A stretch of 64,000 nucleotides of DNA, from the NCBI RefSeq assembly GCF_001042635.1, contig NZ_AP012331.1, forward strand, positions 3,038,001-3,102,000. The letters are read 5' to 3'. The notes below the pieces were generated by a model. It did no database searches. It saw only the letters and a list, made by a program, of their open reading frames with translations, and was not told where the DNA came from. This document shows, piece after piece, positions 24,784 to 33,739 of the stretch (position 1 is its first letter; each line of letters starts with the position of its first letter). The DNA is from Bifidobacterium scardovii JCM 12489 = DSM 13734 (GTDB lineage Bacteria > Actinomycetota > Actinomycetes > Actinomycetales > Bifidobacteriaceae). The translations under genes and the position numbers were made by a program.

Positions 24784-25884
24784 CTATCGCGGCCAGCGGT
24801 ACTCGCGGTCGGCGAGCGCAGGGAACGCGGCGTGCGGCTCGCGCTGGTACCAGTACGCCACGGACGCCACGTCGTCCCGCCGTTCGAAGAACCCGCGATG
24901 CCCCACGCCGATCTGCTGCACGGTGACGCGCAGGCCGGAGCGGAACCGGATCGGATCGGGGATGTGCCAGCGGTAGAAGCCGCGCATCGGCGGGCAGTCG
25001 TCGTTGTGGTAGTCGTTGTGGATTAGCTCGTCATGGGAGGAGTAATACGGATAGCCCATATACGGCGTGCAGTAGGTCTGTTCAACGGTTTTGCCGTTCA
25101 CCTGCTTGGCGAAGCTCCACGACCCGCCGAAATAGTCCTCGGTGCCGGTCCCGCAGATGGTCGGGTATTCGCCGTCGCCGTCGATGTAGAACTTGAATTC
25201 GCCCTCGCCCCACCAGTATCGCTCCAGCGTGGTCAGGGCCAGATAGGTGCCGACATAGTGGCCCTCGCCCTGCACGCCGTCGAGCACGACATAGTCGCGC
25301 CCCTTTTCGGTGAGGCGCTGCCGCCGCCACTGCGCGTGGAAGTACGCAGTGTCCCCGGCGAGCGGCTCGTCGTACAGGCTGTAGTCGATCTGGTAGAAGA
25401 ACGCGCCGATCGCGTTGGCGTGCTGGTTCTCCAGCGTGATGCGCGCGCGGCGGGCGAACGGCATCGGGAAGAACATGTTGAATCCGCGGTTGGGCACCAC
25501 GGCGACCGGTTCGGAGTTGACCAGGCAGGCACGCCCGAATCCGCAGCAGAAGAAATCCCCGAGCGGGCATTCCACGCTCGGCTCGGGCTCATCGTCCCAG
25601 TAGAAGCGCAGCACCAGATCGCGCAGCACGAAGCAGTCGGCGTCCGTGGTCTTCTCGTCCACGGTGATCCAGATGTGACGGATGCATCCCGGCCCGGCCA
25701 CATCGGCCAACGTCACGGTCCGCCCGCTGGCGATGTCGCGCAGGCACGGGCTGCCCTTGCGGGAGGGGCCCAGTTCGCTCGCCGCCATGCCTCCCCTGCC
25801 GGGCGCGCCGGTGGGATTTTCGGCGTTGATCGCCCGGCTGCGTTCCCGCCTGACCGTGGCCAGCGTTCCCAGATCCGCAATCAT
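24784..25884 (-). CDS. GH172 / DUF2961 family glycoside hydrolase
   Basis: 366-aa protein of the DUF2961 family, now GH172. The N-terminus (TLATVRRERSRAINAENPTG) and the block GEGEFKFYIDGDGEYPTIC followed by GTGTEDYFGGSW (about 226-256) are family hallmarks; conserved Glu residues in this block are the likely catalytic pair. Known members are bifidobacterial difructose-dianhydride I synthase/hydrolase (alpha-fructofuranosidase) and exo-acting D-arabinofuranosidases. No signal peptide. ATG 25884 is preferred over a GTG seven codons upstream because it fits the family start. It lies downstream of SBP4 in the same direction, so SBP4 may import its substrate. Terminator follows. Confidence 0.88.
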   Translation of the reverse strand: MIADLGTLATVRRERSRAINAENPTGAPGRGGMAASELGPSRKGSPCLRDIASGRTVTLADVAGPGCIRHIWITVDEKTTDADCFVLRDLVLRFYWDDEPEPSVECPLGDFFCCGFGRACLVNSEPVAVVPNRGFNMFFPMPFARRARITLENQHANAIGAFFYQIDYSLYDEPLAGDTAYFHAQWRRQRLTEKGRDYVVLDGVQGEGHYVGTYLALTTLERYWWGEGEFKFYIDGDGEYPTICGTGTEDYFGGSWSFAKQVNGKTVEQTYCTPYMGYPYYSSHDELIHNDYHNDDCPPMRGFYRWHIPDPIRFRSGLRVTVQQIGVGHRGFFERRDDVASVAYWYQREPHAAFPALADREYRWPR

Positions 25885-25930
25885 GATTCCTGTTCCCTTC
25901 TCCACGCGGTTTCATTCGTGACGCAATCGG

Positions 25931-25969
25931 TCGAAGGCGCGACGGGCATCAAGCCCGCCGCGCCTTCGA
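25931..25969 (-). terminator. Hairpin between SBP4 and GH172
   Basis: An 11-bp outer stem (arm TCGAAGGCGCG) and an inner ACGGGC/GCCCG pairing lie 63 bp past the SBP4 stop. No strong T-run follows, so partial read-through into GH172 is possible, giving more binding protein than enzyme. Confidence 0.6.
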
Positions 25970-26031
25970 CCCGGCACTTCGGCCCGGCATTTTCCCGACC
26001 CGGAATTTCCGGTCGAAGCCCTCAGCCGGGT

Positions 26032-27378
26032 TTACTTGTGCACCGGCGGCAGCATGCCGAAGTTCGACTCGTAATCGTCCCACGCGCTGGTCCAGTCGTC
26101 AAGATAGGCCTTCTTGACACCGTTCCAGTCGCCGGTGCCCTGCGCGTACTCAAGCAGCGCGTTGGCCACGCCATCGGCCCACGCCTGTCCGGGGATGTAG
26201 GCGCCGTGGATCGGGGTCAGGCCGTCGGACTCGAGCTTGAGCGCGGACTTGGTCAACGGGTTGTCGGGCTGGAAGGACTCGTCCTCGAAGGTGGTGAACG
26301 GCACGGAGAAGCCCATGTCCTTGGCGAGGATCTTCTTGGCGTCGTCGTTGCTCACCATCCACTTGATGAAGTCGAGCGTGGCCTGCTTGTCCTTGTCGGA
26401 GGCGTTCTTGTTCACGGACCAGGAGATGTCGTAGATGGAGTTCGCGGCGTATTCGCTCTCGTTCGGGAAGCCCATGTAGTACGGCAGCATCGCCAGGTCG
26501 TCGTCGGCCACGTCGTTGTCCTTGATCTGGGAGTAGGCCCACACGCCGTTCGGGTAGAACGCCACGCGGCCGGTGGCGAATTCGGCGGTGGAATCCTCGT
26601 AGTTGACCGAGCCGAGCATGGTGTTCTCGGTCGGATTGTCCTTCATCTCCAGATCCCACAGGGCCTTGTAGTTGTCAAGATAGGTGCCCTTGAGCTCCTT
26701 CTCGAAGTCCACGCCCTCGTCGATGTACTCGTAGGCCACCGGCACCTGGGTCATGTGCGAGGCGTAGCGGTAGTAGTTGGAGGAGTCGAGGCCCGGGGTG
26801 GAGAACGCGCCGTCGAGATCGAGGTCGTCCTTGTGCTGCTGGATACTGTCCGCGACCTTCTTCAGCGTGGCGAAATCCTTGATGTCGTCGAAGGAATCGA
26901 TGACCGCGTAGTCCTTCTTGGCATAGTCGTTGATGATCTTCTTGTTGGCGATGATGCCGAACCACTCGGCGGCGTACGGCAGGCCGTACACGTCGTCGCC
27001 GTCCTTGTGGGCCATCTGCTTGCCCTGCTCGTTAAGCAGCTTGTACGCTTCGGAGTCCTGCAGCGGCTCCAGATAGTCCTTGTACTTGGCGTACTGGTCG
27101 AAGCCGCCGATGCCGAACATGGTCGGCGCGTTGTTCTTCGCCAGCTCGGAGGACAGCGTGGACTCGTAGCTGCCGGAGGTGGCGGACTGGATGTCGACCT
27201 TGACGCCGGTCTCCTTGGTGTACATGTCGGCCAGCTCGTTCCACTGGTCCACGACCTCGGGCTTGTTGTTCAGAAAGTAGACATGGCCGGCGTCGCTGTT
27301 GGTGGAGCCGCATGCGGCGAGTCCCATCACCAGCGCCGCGGCGCCGAAGGCGGCTATGCCCTTGGAGAACGTATTCAT
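26032..27378 (-). CDS. ABC sugar-binding lipoprotein (SBP4)
   Basis: 448-aa solute-binding lipoprotein with lipobox LAAC, Cys23. It groups with SBP2 and SBP5: YAAEWFGIIANKKIINDY, KDYAVIDSFDDIKDFATLKK, GAFSTPGLDSSNYYRYASHM, FYPNGVWAYSQIKDNDVADD and LPYYMG are all shared with small changes. AAAGG precedes ATG 27378. Two well-formed AACCGGTT operators lie about 160-190 bp upstream, the same class as before the permease operon at 21.6 kb; that is the best sequence evidence for which permease pair it uses. GH172 follows. Confidence 0.93.
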   Translation of the reverse strand: MNTFSKGIAAFGAAALVMGLAACGSTNSDAGHVYFLNNKPEVVDQWNELADMYTKETGVKVDIQSATSGSYESTLSSELAKNNAPTMFGIGGFDQYAKYKDYLEPLQDSEAYKLLNEQGKQMAHKDGDDVYGLPYAAEWFGIIANKKIINDYAKKDYAVIDSFDDIKDFATLKKVADSIQQHKDDLDLDGAFSTPGLDSSNYYRYASHMTQVPVAYEYIDEGVDFEKELKGTYLDNYKALWDLEMKDNPTENTMLGSVNYEDSTAEFATGRVAFYPNGVWAYSQIKDNDVADDDLAMLPYYMGFPNESEYAANSIYDISWSVNKNASDKDKQATLDFIKWMVSNDDAKKILAKDMGFSVPFTTFEDESFQPDNPLTKSALKLESDGLTPIHGAYIPGQAWADGVANALLEYAQGTGDWNGVKKAYLDDWTSAWDDYESNFGMLPPVHK

Positions 27379-27534
27379 GAATGACCTTTCCTTCGCGGCC
27401 GCAACAGCCGCCCCTTGCTTCTTCTCGCCAGCCCCGCAGGCGGTTCATCGGGGAACCGCAGCCGCAGCCGCGCAGCGGCGCATCGCACTATGCGCCGAGG
27501 TTGGAGCCACCGGCCTCGGCGGCGAGTCACGCGC

Positions 27535-27571
27535 CGAACCGGTTCGATATCAGTATATCGAACCGGTTTGA
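27535..27571. promoter_or_regulatory. Paired AACCGGTT operators upstream of SBP4
   Basis: CGAACCGGTTCG (27535-27546) is a perfect 12-bp palindrome. TCGAACCGGTTTGA (27558-27571) has one mismatched pair. Centres are 24 bp apart with CGATAT-CAGT-ATATCG between. Probable cooperative binding by a LacI-type repressor such as the one at 35.1 kb. Confidence 0.7.
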
Positions 27572-27626
27572 TGCCGTCAAAGCGGAGTGCGGACAGCGTG
27601 TCGCGATCGGACAGCAGCGGCCAGAA

Positions 27627-30122
27627 TCAGACGTCGTCGAAGGTTATGCCCGGATCATCGCCGGCGATCCGTTTGATCCGATCCCACTCGGCATCATCCC
27701 CTGCAGGGGCCGATTGCCGATGTTCGCCCCCTTCCGGCCCATACATATCCATCGGCACGCCGAGGATGGTAAAGGACCACGCCGGGAAGCGGAGCAGACC
27801 ATCGGCCGGCAGCACGATCTCCCGCTCCACCGGGCGGCTCGGGGCCTCCTCGCCGGGACGGCCGGCATCGGGCCGTTCGGCGCGCAGCATTGTCACGAGA
27901 GCGGTGCCCATGGGGGCATGCGGATCGTCATACCCGTTCGTCCACGCGCGGCCATGGGGCGGCAGCACCTTGGACAGATCGGCATGCATCGTTTCCGGCG
28001 TGGCGTTCACCACACGCACATAACGCATCCCGAATCCCCCAACGCCATTGCCTTCGGCCACGGTCACCGTCCGCCGCGTTTCCTCGCCCGGATCGGAGCC
28101 GGCCAGCACGGTGCCGTTCACGCTTGCCCGAATGGAACGCCCCCGGTCATGCACTTCGATGGAGATATCCCATTCATCGCCGTACGACACGCGGCGGTCC
28201 AGACTGACGCGGTCATAGTCATAGGGGAACCCGTCGCGCAACGCGCCGAGCGCGCAGTCCAAGCCGGCCATGCCGATCCACAGCCGGTATCGATCGGGCT
28301 GGTCGAGCGCGCCGAAGTCGATGGAGAACATGCCGGATTCGCTCTCATATCTCGCGTGCAGCCGGATCGTATAACGATCGGCGGTCACATGCAGTCCGGT
28401 GTCGGCGCGAGATCCGGATTCCTTGAACAGATCCGGCACGGTGCACGCCGATCCGTCCGGCAGCTCCACGGCGATGCCGGACAGGCGTACCGCAGGGTCG
28501 CCCCCGAACGACAGACCGGTGTATTCCGGCAGTTCGCGCGTGTACCCGCAAGGGCCCTCGACCTCGACCCGGCGAGCTGACTCCGCGGCGGAATGCGCAT
28601 ACATCCACTGCACCCAGTAGCTGTAGGTGCGGTACGCACGGTCATCGTCGAAATAGATCAGATCGGGATCCCACCCGGCATGCCCGTTGCGGCACAGCAA
28701 CGGCGCGTAGGATGCCATGTCCACCACGTCGCCGTTGGCCTCCATATGGGCCATGAACGCCGCCTCGGACAGCGCGTTGAGCATGGTGACGCCATGCGAG
28801 GCGTATTCGCCGAGATACGCGTGCGGGCCGTTCCGGTCCAGACCGTCGTAGTAATCCAGATGCTGGAACCACCAGGCCGGCGCCAGATAGGAGTGCTCGT
28901 CAAGCAGCGCCACGCCTTCGGCGCGGGCCAGATCCCACGCTTCGTCGAAGGTGGCTCCGACCAGCGTCGGCCCCGCGGTGCCGATGACCGTGATCTCCGG
29001 GTGGGCATAGGCGAGCGCATGGAACAGCTGGCTGAACCGTTCCCGGAAATCGTCGGTGATGTCGTCCTCGTTGCCCAGCCCCAGGTATGCCAACCCGAAT
29101 GGCTCAGGGTGCCCGCACGCGATGCGCTTGGCGCCCCAAACCGTGGAAGCGTCGCCATTGCAGAAATCGACGAAATCCAGCACGTCCCGGACGTACTCGC
29201 CCATCTGGCGCGGGGACATCGCCATCGAGCCGCCGTCCGTGCCCGAACAGCTGACGCCGGCCGGCAGTACCGGGATCGGTTCGGCGCCCAGTGCCTCGCA
29301 CCAGCAGAGGTACTCGTAGAACCCCAGCCGCATCGACTGGTGGTACCCCCACAGGTTGAAGTCGTGGCGCCGGTGCTCGACCGGACCGATGGTGTCTTTC
29401 CAGCGATACATGTTGTCCAATCCGAGCCCATGCACCAAGCAACCGCCCGGGAAACGGACGAACCGCGGTCTGAGCTCGGCGATCGCCTCGGCCAGATCGG
29501 CCCGGAAATGTGTGAGTCCGCGCCACGTGCGGCAGGGCTCGAGCGAGACGAAGTCCACAGCGACCACGCCCGGCTTGGTGAAGGTCAGCGCCAGCGAACC
29601 GTTGGACGCATCGGAATCGACCGTAAGGCGCAGTTCGATCCGCCGCCATTCGCCCGGCAGGGCTTCGCAGCGTGCGCCCGGTCCGGACGGCGCGGCATCG
29701 TCGTCGCGGGGATCGCCCAGCAGCGATATGTCCACCGGATGCGGCGCGCCATCGCATGAGCGTATCCACATCGACAGTTCATACTGCTCCCCCGGCCGCA
29801 GCCGCATGCCCTCGAACCCCCGATTGACCAGCGACACCGGCCCGAGCTCGACCTGCACTACGGCATGATGGGGATTCTCCTCCGCCACGCAGTCTTCGGT
29901 CTCGATCCAGAACGATCCATGCGATCCTTTCGGCACATCCTTGCGCCACGCCGTGAACGCGCTCCACCGCGGATTATCCCGATGAGAGTACTCAAAGGCA
30001 CCGTTCTGCACCAGATCGCCGGCCAGACCACCATCCGCCGCATAATTCAGATCTTCGAAAAACACGCCCCACAGCCTGTCGCTGATCGGATATTTCGCAC
30101 CAACCGGACCGACCTTGACCAT
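27627..30122 (-). CDS. Alpha-L-arabinofuranosidase, GH51 type
   Basis: 831-aa enzyme. Order: DRLWGVFFEDLNYAADGGL at 15-33, a CBM-like beta insert (about 75-195), the barrel with FVRFPGGCLVHG at 221-232, acid/base Glu352 in GLGNED and nucleophile Glu439 in YLGEYASHG, then C-terminal beta domains. There is no signal peptide, so it should act in the cytoplasm on imported arabinose-bearing oligosaccharides. ATG 30122 matches the family start, although its ribosome site is weak; a GTG 11 codons upstream is the alternative. It lies 95 bp downstream of GH13 and may share its transcript with esterase, SBP5 and GH13. Confidence 0.9.
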   Translation of the reverse strand: MVKVGPVGAKYPISDRLWGVFFEDLNYAADGGLAGDLVQNGAFEYSHRDNPRWSAFTAWRKDVPKGSHGSFWIETEDCVAEENPHHAVVQVELGPVSLVNRGFEGMRLRPGEQYELSMWIRSCDGAPHPVDISLLGDPRDDDAAPSGPGARCEALPGEWRRIELRLTVDSDASNGSLALTFTKPGVVAVDFVSLEPCRTWRGLTHFRADLAEAIAELRPRFVRFPGGCLVHGLGLDNMYRWKDTIGPVEHRRHDFNLWGYHQSMRLGFYEYLCWCEALGAEPIPVLPAGVSCSGTDGGSMAMSPRQMGEYVRDVLDFVDFCNGDASTVWGAKRIACGHPEPFGLAYLGLGNEDDITDDFRERFSQLFHALAYAHPEITVIGTAGPTLVGATFDEAWDLARAEGVALLDEHSYLAPAWWFQHLDYYDGLDRNGPHAYLGEYASHGVTMLNALSEAAFMAHMEANGDVVDMASYAPLLCRNGHAGWDPDLIYFDDDRAYRTYSYWVQWMYAHSAAESARRVEVEGPCGYTRELPEYTGLSFGGDPAVRLSGIAVELPDGSACTVPDLFKESGSRADTGLHVTADRYTIRLHARYESESGMFSIDFGALDQPDRYRLWIGMAGLDCALGALRDGFPYDYDRVSLDRRVSYGDEWDISIEVHDRGRSIRASVNGTVLAGSDPGEETRRTVTVAEGNGVGGFGMRYVRVVNATPETMHADLSKVLPPHGRAWTNGYDDPHAPMGTALVTMLRAERPDAGRPGEEAPSRPVEREIVLPADGLLRFPAWSFTILGVPMDMYGPEGGEHRQSAPAGDDAEWDRIKRIAGDDPGITFDDV

Positions 30123-30217
30123 GCCGTTCCGCTCAATCTCTTGATCCCGGTCCACCTTGCCAGCCCTTTCGTCGTCGTGAGCCCGCACATGCCACGGCCG
30201 GCATGCCGATCTTCCCA

Positions 30218-32059
30218 TCAGCGCGCCAATGCCACCCATGCAGTCGTATCCGGCGGCAGAGCCCCCTCATGCAACGGCCCGGAGGCGATCAGCACGTCAC
30301 CGGCCGGCAACGGCACCGGAGACCCGCAAAAGTTGGTGACGCACGCGATGCGCCCGCCCACGCGCCGGCCGTTCTCCGGACACCCGTCTGCTTTCATATC
30401 ATTATCGGGGATTCGACGGGAAAACGCCAAAACGCCCCCTTCATTCCCGTCGGCGCCGTCGGGGTGGCCGCTTGGCCCGTCAATGTCCATCCACTCGATC
30501 TCGACCGGATCGGCTGCCGCACAGTCTGCGTTGAACAGCCGCGAGCGCAGACGAATGGCGTCACGATACAGGTTCAGCATGGACAGCGGGTCCCCGGCCT
30601 GGCGGTCCACAGCGTAGTCGGCGAACCATAGCGGCTGCGGCAGGTGAGGCTCGGCGGCTGGCCGACCGCCATCGGCCATGCCAGGCGAGAATCCGAAGGA
30701 GGCTCCTTCCCCGAATCGATCCGACCAAGGGGCTGGAGCCGGCATATCGGCCGAATTCCAGGGCAGGGGCACGCGGCAGCCGTCGCGACCCTTCTTGCTC
30801 TGCTGGCGCACCGTGTCGAACGCCGTGGGGTCCTCAAGCCGGTCCCATGGAATATCGGCCACTTCCGGCAGCCCAAGCTCATCGCCCTGGTAAATGTAGG
30901 CGGTTCCCGGCAAAGCCAGCTCCACCAATGCGGCGGCCCGCGCACGCCGGGCACCGAGCGCGCGGTCCTCGGCATACGAGGTTCCGTCCCTCAGCAGCCA
31001 GTCCGTCGCCAGTTGGAACAGCCCCCTCGACTTCACCTGCGCCAGACCATACCGCGACGCCACACGAGGCGTATCGTGGTTGCCGAGCACCCATGTGGCG
31101 CTCGAACGCGAGCGCCGAGCCGAGGCCAGCTCGGCGTCGATCGCGGCGCGGTACTCCCGATAGCCCCACAACGACTGCTGCAGATCGAAGTTGAACACCT
31201 GCCCGAGCTCATCATCCGACGCATACCGATGCTCATGCTCGGGCACGATGGAGATCTCCGCCACCGCGCACAGCGGAGGGTCATACGAGTCGAACACCCG
31301 CCGCCAGCCACGGTAGATCTCATGCACCTCGTCACGGTCCCACAGGGGGTGCCGGCCGTCCGGGCACCGGTCATCGTCCACGGTCCACTCGTCGAGATCG
31401 GACCGTCCGTCGATCTGCTTGGCCAATCCGTTGGCCACGTCGACGCGGAAGCCGTCGACGCCCAAGTCGCCCCAGAAACGCAGCACGTCTTCGAATTCGG
31501 CGCGTACCCCGGGGTTGTCCCAGTTCAGATCGGCCTGTTCCCTGGCGTAGATATGCAGATACCATTGCCCGTCATCCACGCGCTGCCATGCCGATCCGCC
31601 CATCTTGGACAGCCAGCCGGTCGGCGGCAGTTCACCGTGGTCGCCACGCCCGTCACGGAAGATGTAGTACGCGCGTTCTGGCGAGCCCGGACCGGCGGCG
31701 AGCGCCTTGCGGAACCACGGATGCTCGGTGGACGTATGGTTGGGCACGATGTCGATGATGATGCGCATGCCCTGATCGTGCACGGCGTCGACCAGTTCGC
31801 GGAACTGGCCGAGCGTGCCGAACTGTTCGGCCACATCACGATAGTCGATGACGTCGTAGCCGCCGTCCGCAAACCCGGAGCGGAAGATGGGATTCAGCCA
31901 CACGCCGTCCACGCCGAGACGCCTGAGATACGGCAGGCTGCGGATCGCACCGGAGAAATCCCCGATCCCGTCGCCGTCACCGTCCCGAAAGCTGCGCGGA
32001 TACAGCTGGTACATCACCGCCTGGCGCCACCAGTCGCCATTGCCTCCGCGTGGGATCAT
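30218..32059 (-). CDS. Alpha-glucosidase, GH13 (second paralogue)
   Basis: 613-aa cytoplasmic GH13 enzyme, paralogous to the one at 17.8 kb. Region I DIVPNH, nucleophile Asp207 in GFRVDVANG, acid/base Glu268 in AVAEISIVPEH (the paralogue has VGEAWVVPEH), and NHDTPRVASRYG. The altered region III may change aglycone preference. ATG 32059 follows AAAGG; the in-frame start 24 codons earlier has no ribosome site. It is followed by GH51 and preceded by SBP5 and an esterase, so it probably acts with them on a mixed or decorated oligosaccharide (inference). Confidence 0.92.
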   Translation of the reverse strand: MIPRGGNGDWWRQAVMYQLYPRSFRDGDGDGIGDFSGAIRSLPYLRRLGVDGVWLNPIFRSGFADGGYDVIDYRDVAEQFGTLGQFRELVDAVHDQGMRIIIDIVPNHTSTEHPWFRKALAAGPGSPERAYYIFRDGRGDHGELPPTGWLSKMGGSAWQRVDDGQWYLHIYAREQADLNWDNPGVRAEFEDVLRFWGDLGVDGFRVDVANGLAKQIDGRSDLDEWTVDDDRCPDGRHPLWDRDEVHEIYRGWRRVFDSYDPPLCAVAEISIVPEHEHRYASDDELGQVFNFDLQQSLWGYREYRAAIDAELASARRSRSSATWVLGNHDTPRVASRYGLAQVKSRGLFQLATDWLLRDGTSYAEDRALGARRARAAALVELALPGTAYIYQGDELGLPEVADIPWDRLEDPTAFDTVRQQSKKGRDGCRVPLPWNSADMPAPAPWSDRFGEGASFGFSPGMADGGRPAAEPHLPQPLWFADYAVDRQAGDPLSMLNLYRDAIRLRSRLFNADCAAADPVEIEWMDIDGPSGHPDGADGNEGGVLAFSRRIPDNDMKADGCPENGRRVGGRIACVTNFCGSPVPLPAGDVLIASGPLHEGALPPDTTAWVALAR

Positions 32060-32209
32060 CGGTTCATCCTTTCTCGTGCGGCGGATGCGGCACGGCGGGC
32101 CCCTCCGGCGGCCCCGAAAAGAGGGACGCAAGAGGAGGCCCGCACGATTTGCCGGTCAGCCGGCCGTCGTCCGAAGAATCGTCATCATGGAGCGGATACG
32201 CGGATGCGC

Positions 32210-33580
32210 CTACTCCGTGAATTCCTTCTGCGCGGGCAACGACCCGGGCGCCGCCTTCTCATTGGCCTCCCAAGTGGATTTCCACTCGTCGGTGATGACC
32301 TTCCTGACGTTGTCCCAGTCCTTCGTGCCCTGCACGTATTCCAGCAGCGCCCCGCCGAAATCCTTCTGCCAGGCGAGGCTGGGAAGCTCGAAGCTGCGAA
32401 TGTACTTCTTGCCTTCCTTCTGGTAGGCGAGCGCCTGGTCGACCAGCGGATTATCCGGCTGGGCATCGTCGCCATAGGTGGTGGCCGGCATGGCGAAGCC
32501 CATCTCCTTGGCCACGATGCGCTTGGCCTCGTCGCTCGTCTGCACCCATTCGATGAATTTGAGCGTCGCCTCCTGGTCGGCCTTGCTGGCGTTCTTGTTC
32601 ACCACCCATTGGTTGTCCATGATGACGCCGGGGCCATAGTCCTCTTCACCGGGGATGCCCATGTAGTACGGCAGCATGCCGAGATCCTCGTCGGCCACGT
32701 TGTTGTCCTTGATCTGGGAATACGCCCACACGCCGTTCGGGTAGAACGCCACCTCGCCAAGGGAGAACTGCGCGGTCACGTCCTCGTAGGACATCGAGGT
32801 CGCGTCGGTCTTGGCGTCGCCCGGCGACGTGTTGACCTGCAGATCATAGAGGTCCTTGTAGTTGTCGAGATACTTCCAGGTGATCTCCGGCATGAACGTG
32901 GTGTTGTTGTCCTTGTACTCGAAATACTCGGCCGGGCGAATCATGTGCGCGGTGAAGCGGTAGTAGTCGGAATTCTCCACACTTGGCGTGGTGAACGCGC
33001 CTTCAAGGCCCAGATCGTCCTTGTGTTCCATCATGCTTTCGGCCACGGCCTTGAGCGTGGGCCAATCCTTGATGTCGTCCGCGGACTTGATGACCGCATA
33101 GTCCTTGGAGCAGTAGTCCTTGACGATCTTCTTGTTATAGATGATGCCGTACCATTCCTGCACGTACGGGATCGCGTACACGTTCTCGGAATCCTGCACC
33201 GCACTGGCCTTGCCGGCATCGGTCAGATTCTTGTAGACATCGGTATCCTGCATCGGGGTCAGGTACTTCTTGTACTTGGCCAGATCGTTCGGGCTCATCG
33301 TCCATGTGGTCGGGGGCTCGCTCTTGGCCAGTTCCGAAGTCAGCGTGGTCTCATAATCGGCCATCGTGGCGGTGACCACGTCCACCTTGATTCCCGTCTC
33401 GTCGGTGAATGCCTTGGCGAGCTCGTCGAACTGGTCGACGACTTCGGGCTTCGAATTCAGGTAATACACCTTGCCCTGAGCGGTGTCGCCGCTCGAATCG
33501 CCGTTGGAGGAGCCGCAGGCCCCCAGCCCGACGATCATGGCGGCCGCGGTGCCGGCAGCGATGATTGCCCTCTTGTTCAT
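32210..33580 (-). CDS. ABC sugar-binding lipoprotein (SBP5)
   Basis: 456-aa solute-binding lipoprotein; lipobox GLGAC with Cys22. It belongs with SBP2 and SBP4: YVQEWYGIIYNKKIVKDY, CSKDYAVIKSADDIKDWP, FYPNGVWAYSQIKDNNVADE, LPYYMGIPGEEDYGPG. GGAG precedes ATG 33580 at good spacing; an in-frame ATG ten codons earlier is unlikely. The esterase gene is upstream and GH13 plus GH51 downstream, all on the minus strand, so the unit looks like an import-and-degrade operon lacking its own permeases. Confidence 0.93.
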   Translation of the reverse strand: MNKRAIIAAGTAAAMIVGLGACGSSNGDSSGDTAQGKVYYLNSKPEVVDQFDELAKAFTDETGIKVDVVTATMADYETTLTSELAKSEPPTTWTMSPNDLAKYKKYLTPMQDTDVYKNLTDAGKASAVQDSENVYAIPYVQEWYGIIYNKKIVKDYCSKDYAVIKSADDIKDWPTLKAVAESMMEHKDDLGLEGAFTTPSVENSDYYRFTAHMIRPAEYFEYKDNNTTFMPEITWKYLDNYKDLYDLQVNTSPGDAKTDATSMSYEDVTAQFSLGEVAFYPNGVWAYSQIKDNNVADEDLGMLPYYMGIPGEEDYGPGVIMDNQWVVNKNASKADQEATLKFIEWVQTSDEAKRIVAKEMGFAMPATTYGDDAQPDNPLVDQALAYQKEGKKYIRSFELPSLAWQKDFGGALLEYVQGTKDWDNVRKVITDEWKSTWEANEKAAPGSLPAQKEFTE

Positions 33581-33739
33581 GGTGATCTCCTTATCCTTGG
33601 GGCGCCTCATAGGAGGCGTTTACGGGAATGCCGGCGACTTCGCCGTCTTCCCCGACGCGGAAGCGCCGTTTTGCCGGCCCATCCGCGTCATCCGTGCGGT
33701 GTGCGTGCCGCAACCGCATCAGCGATGCCCTTGACGGGC

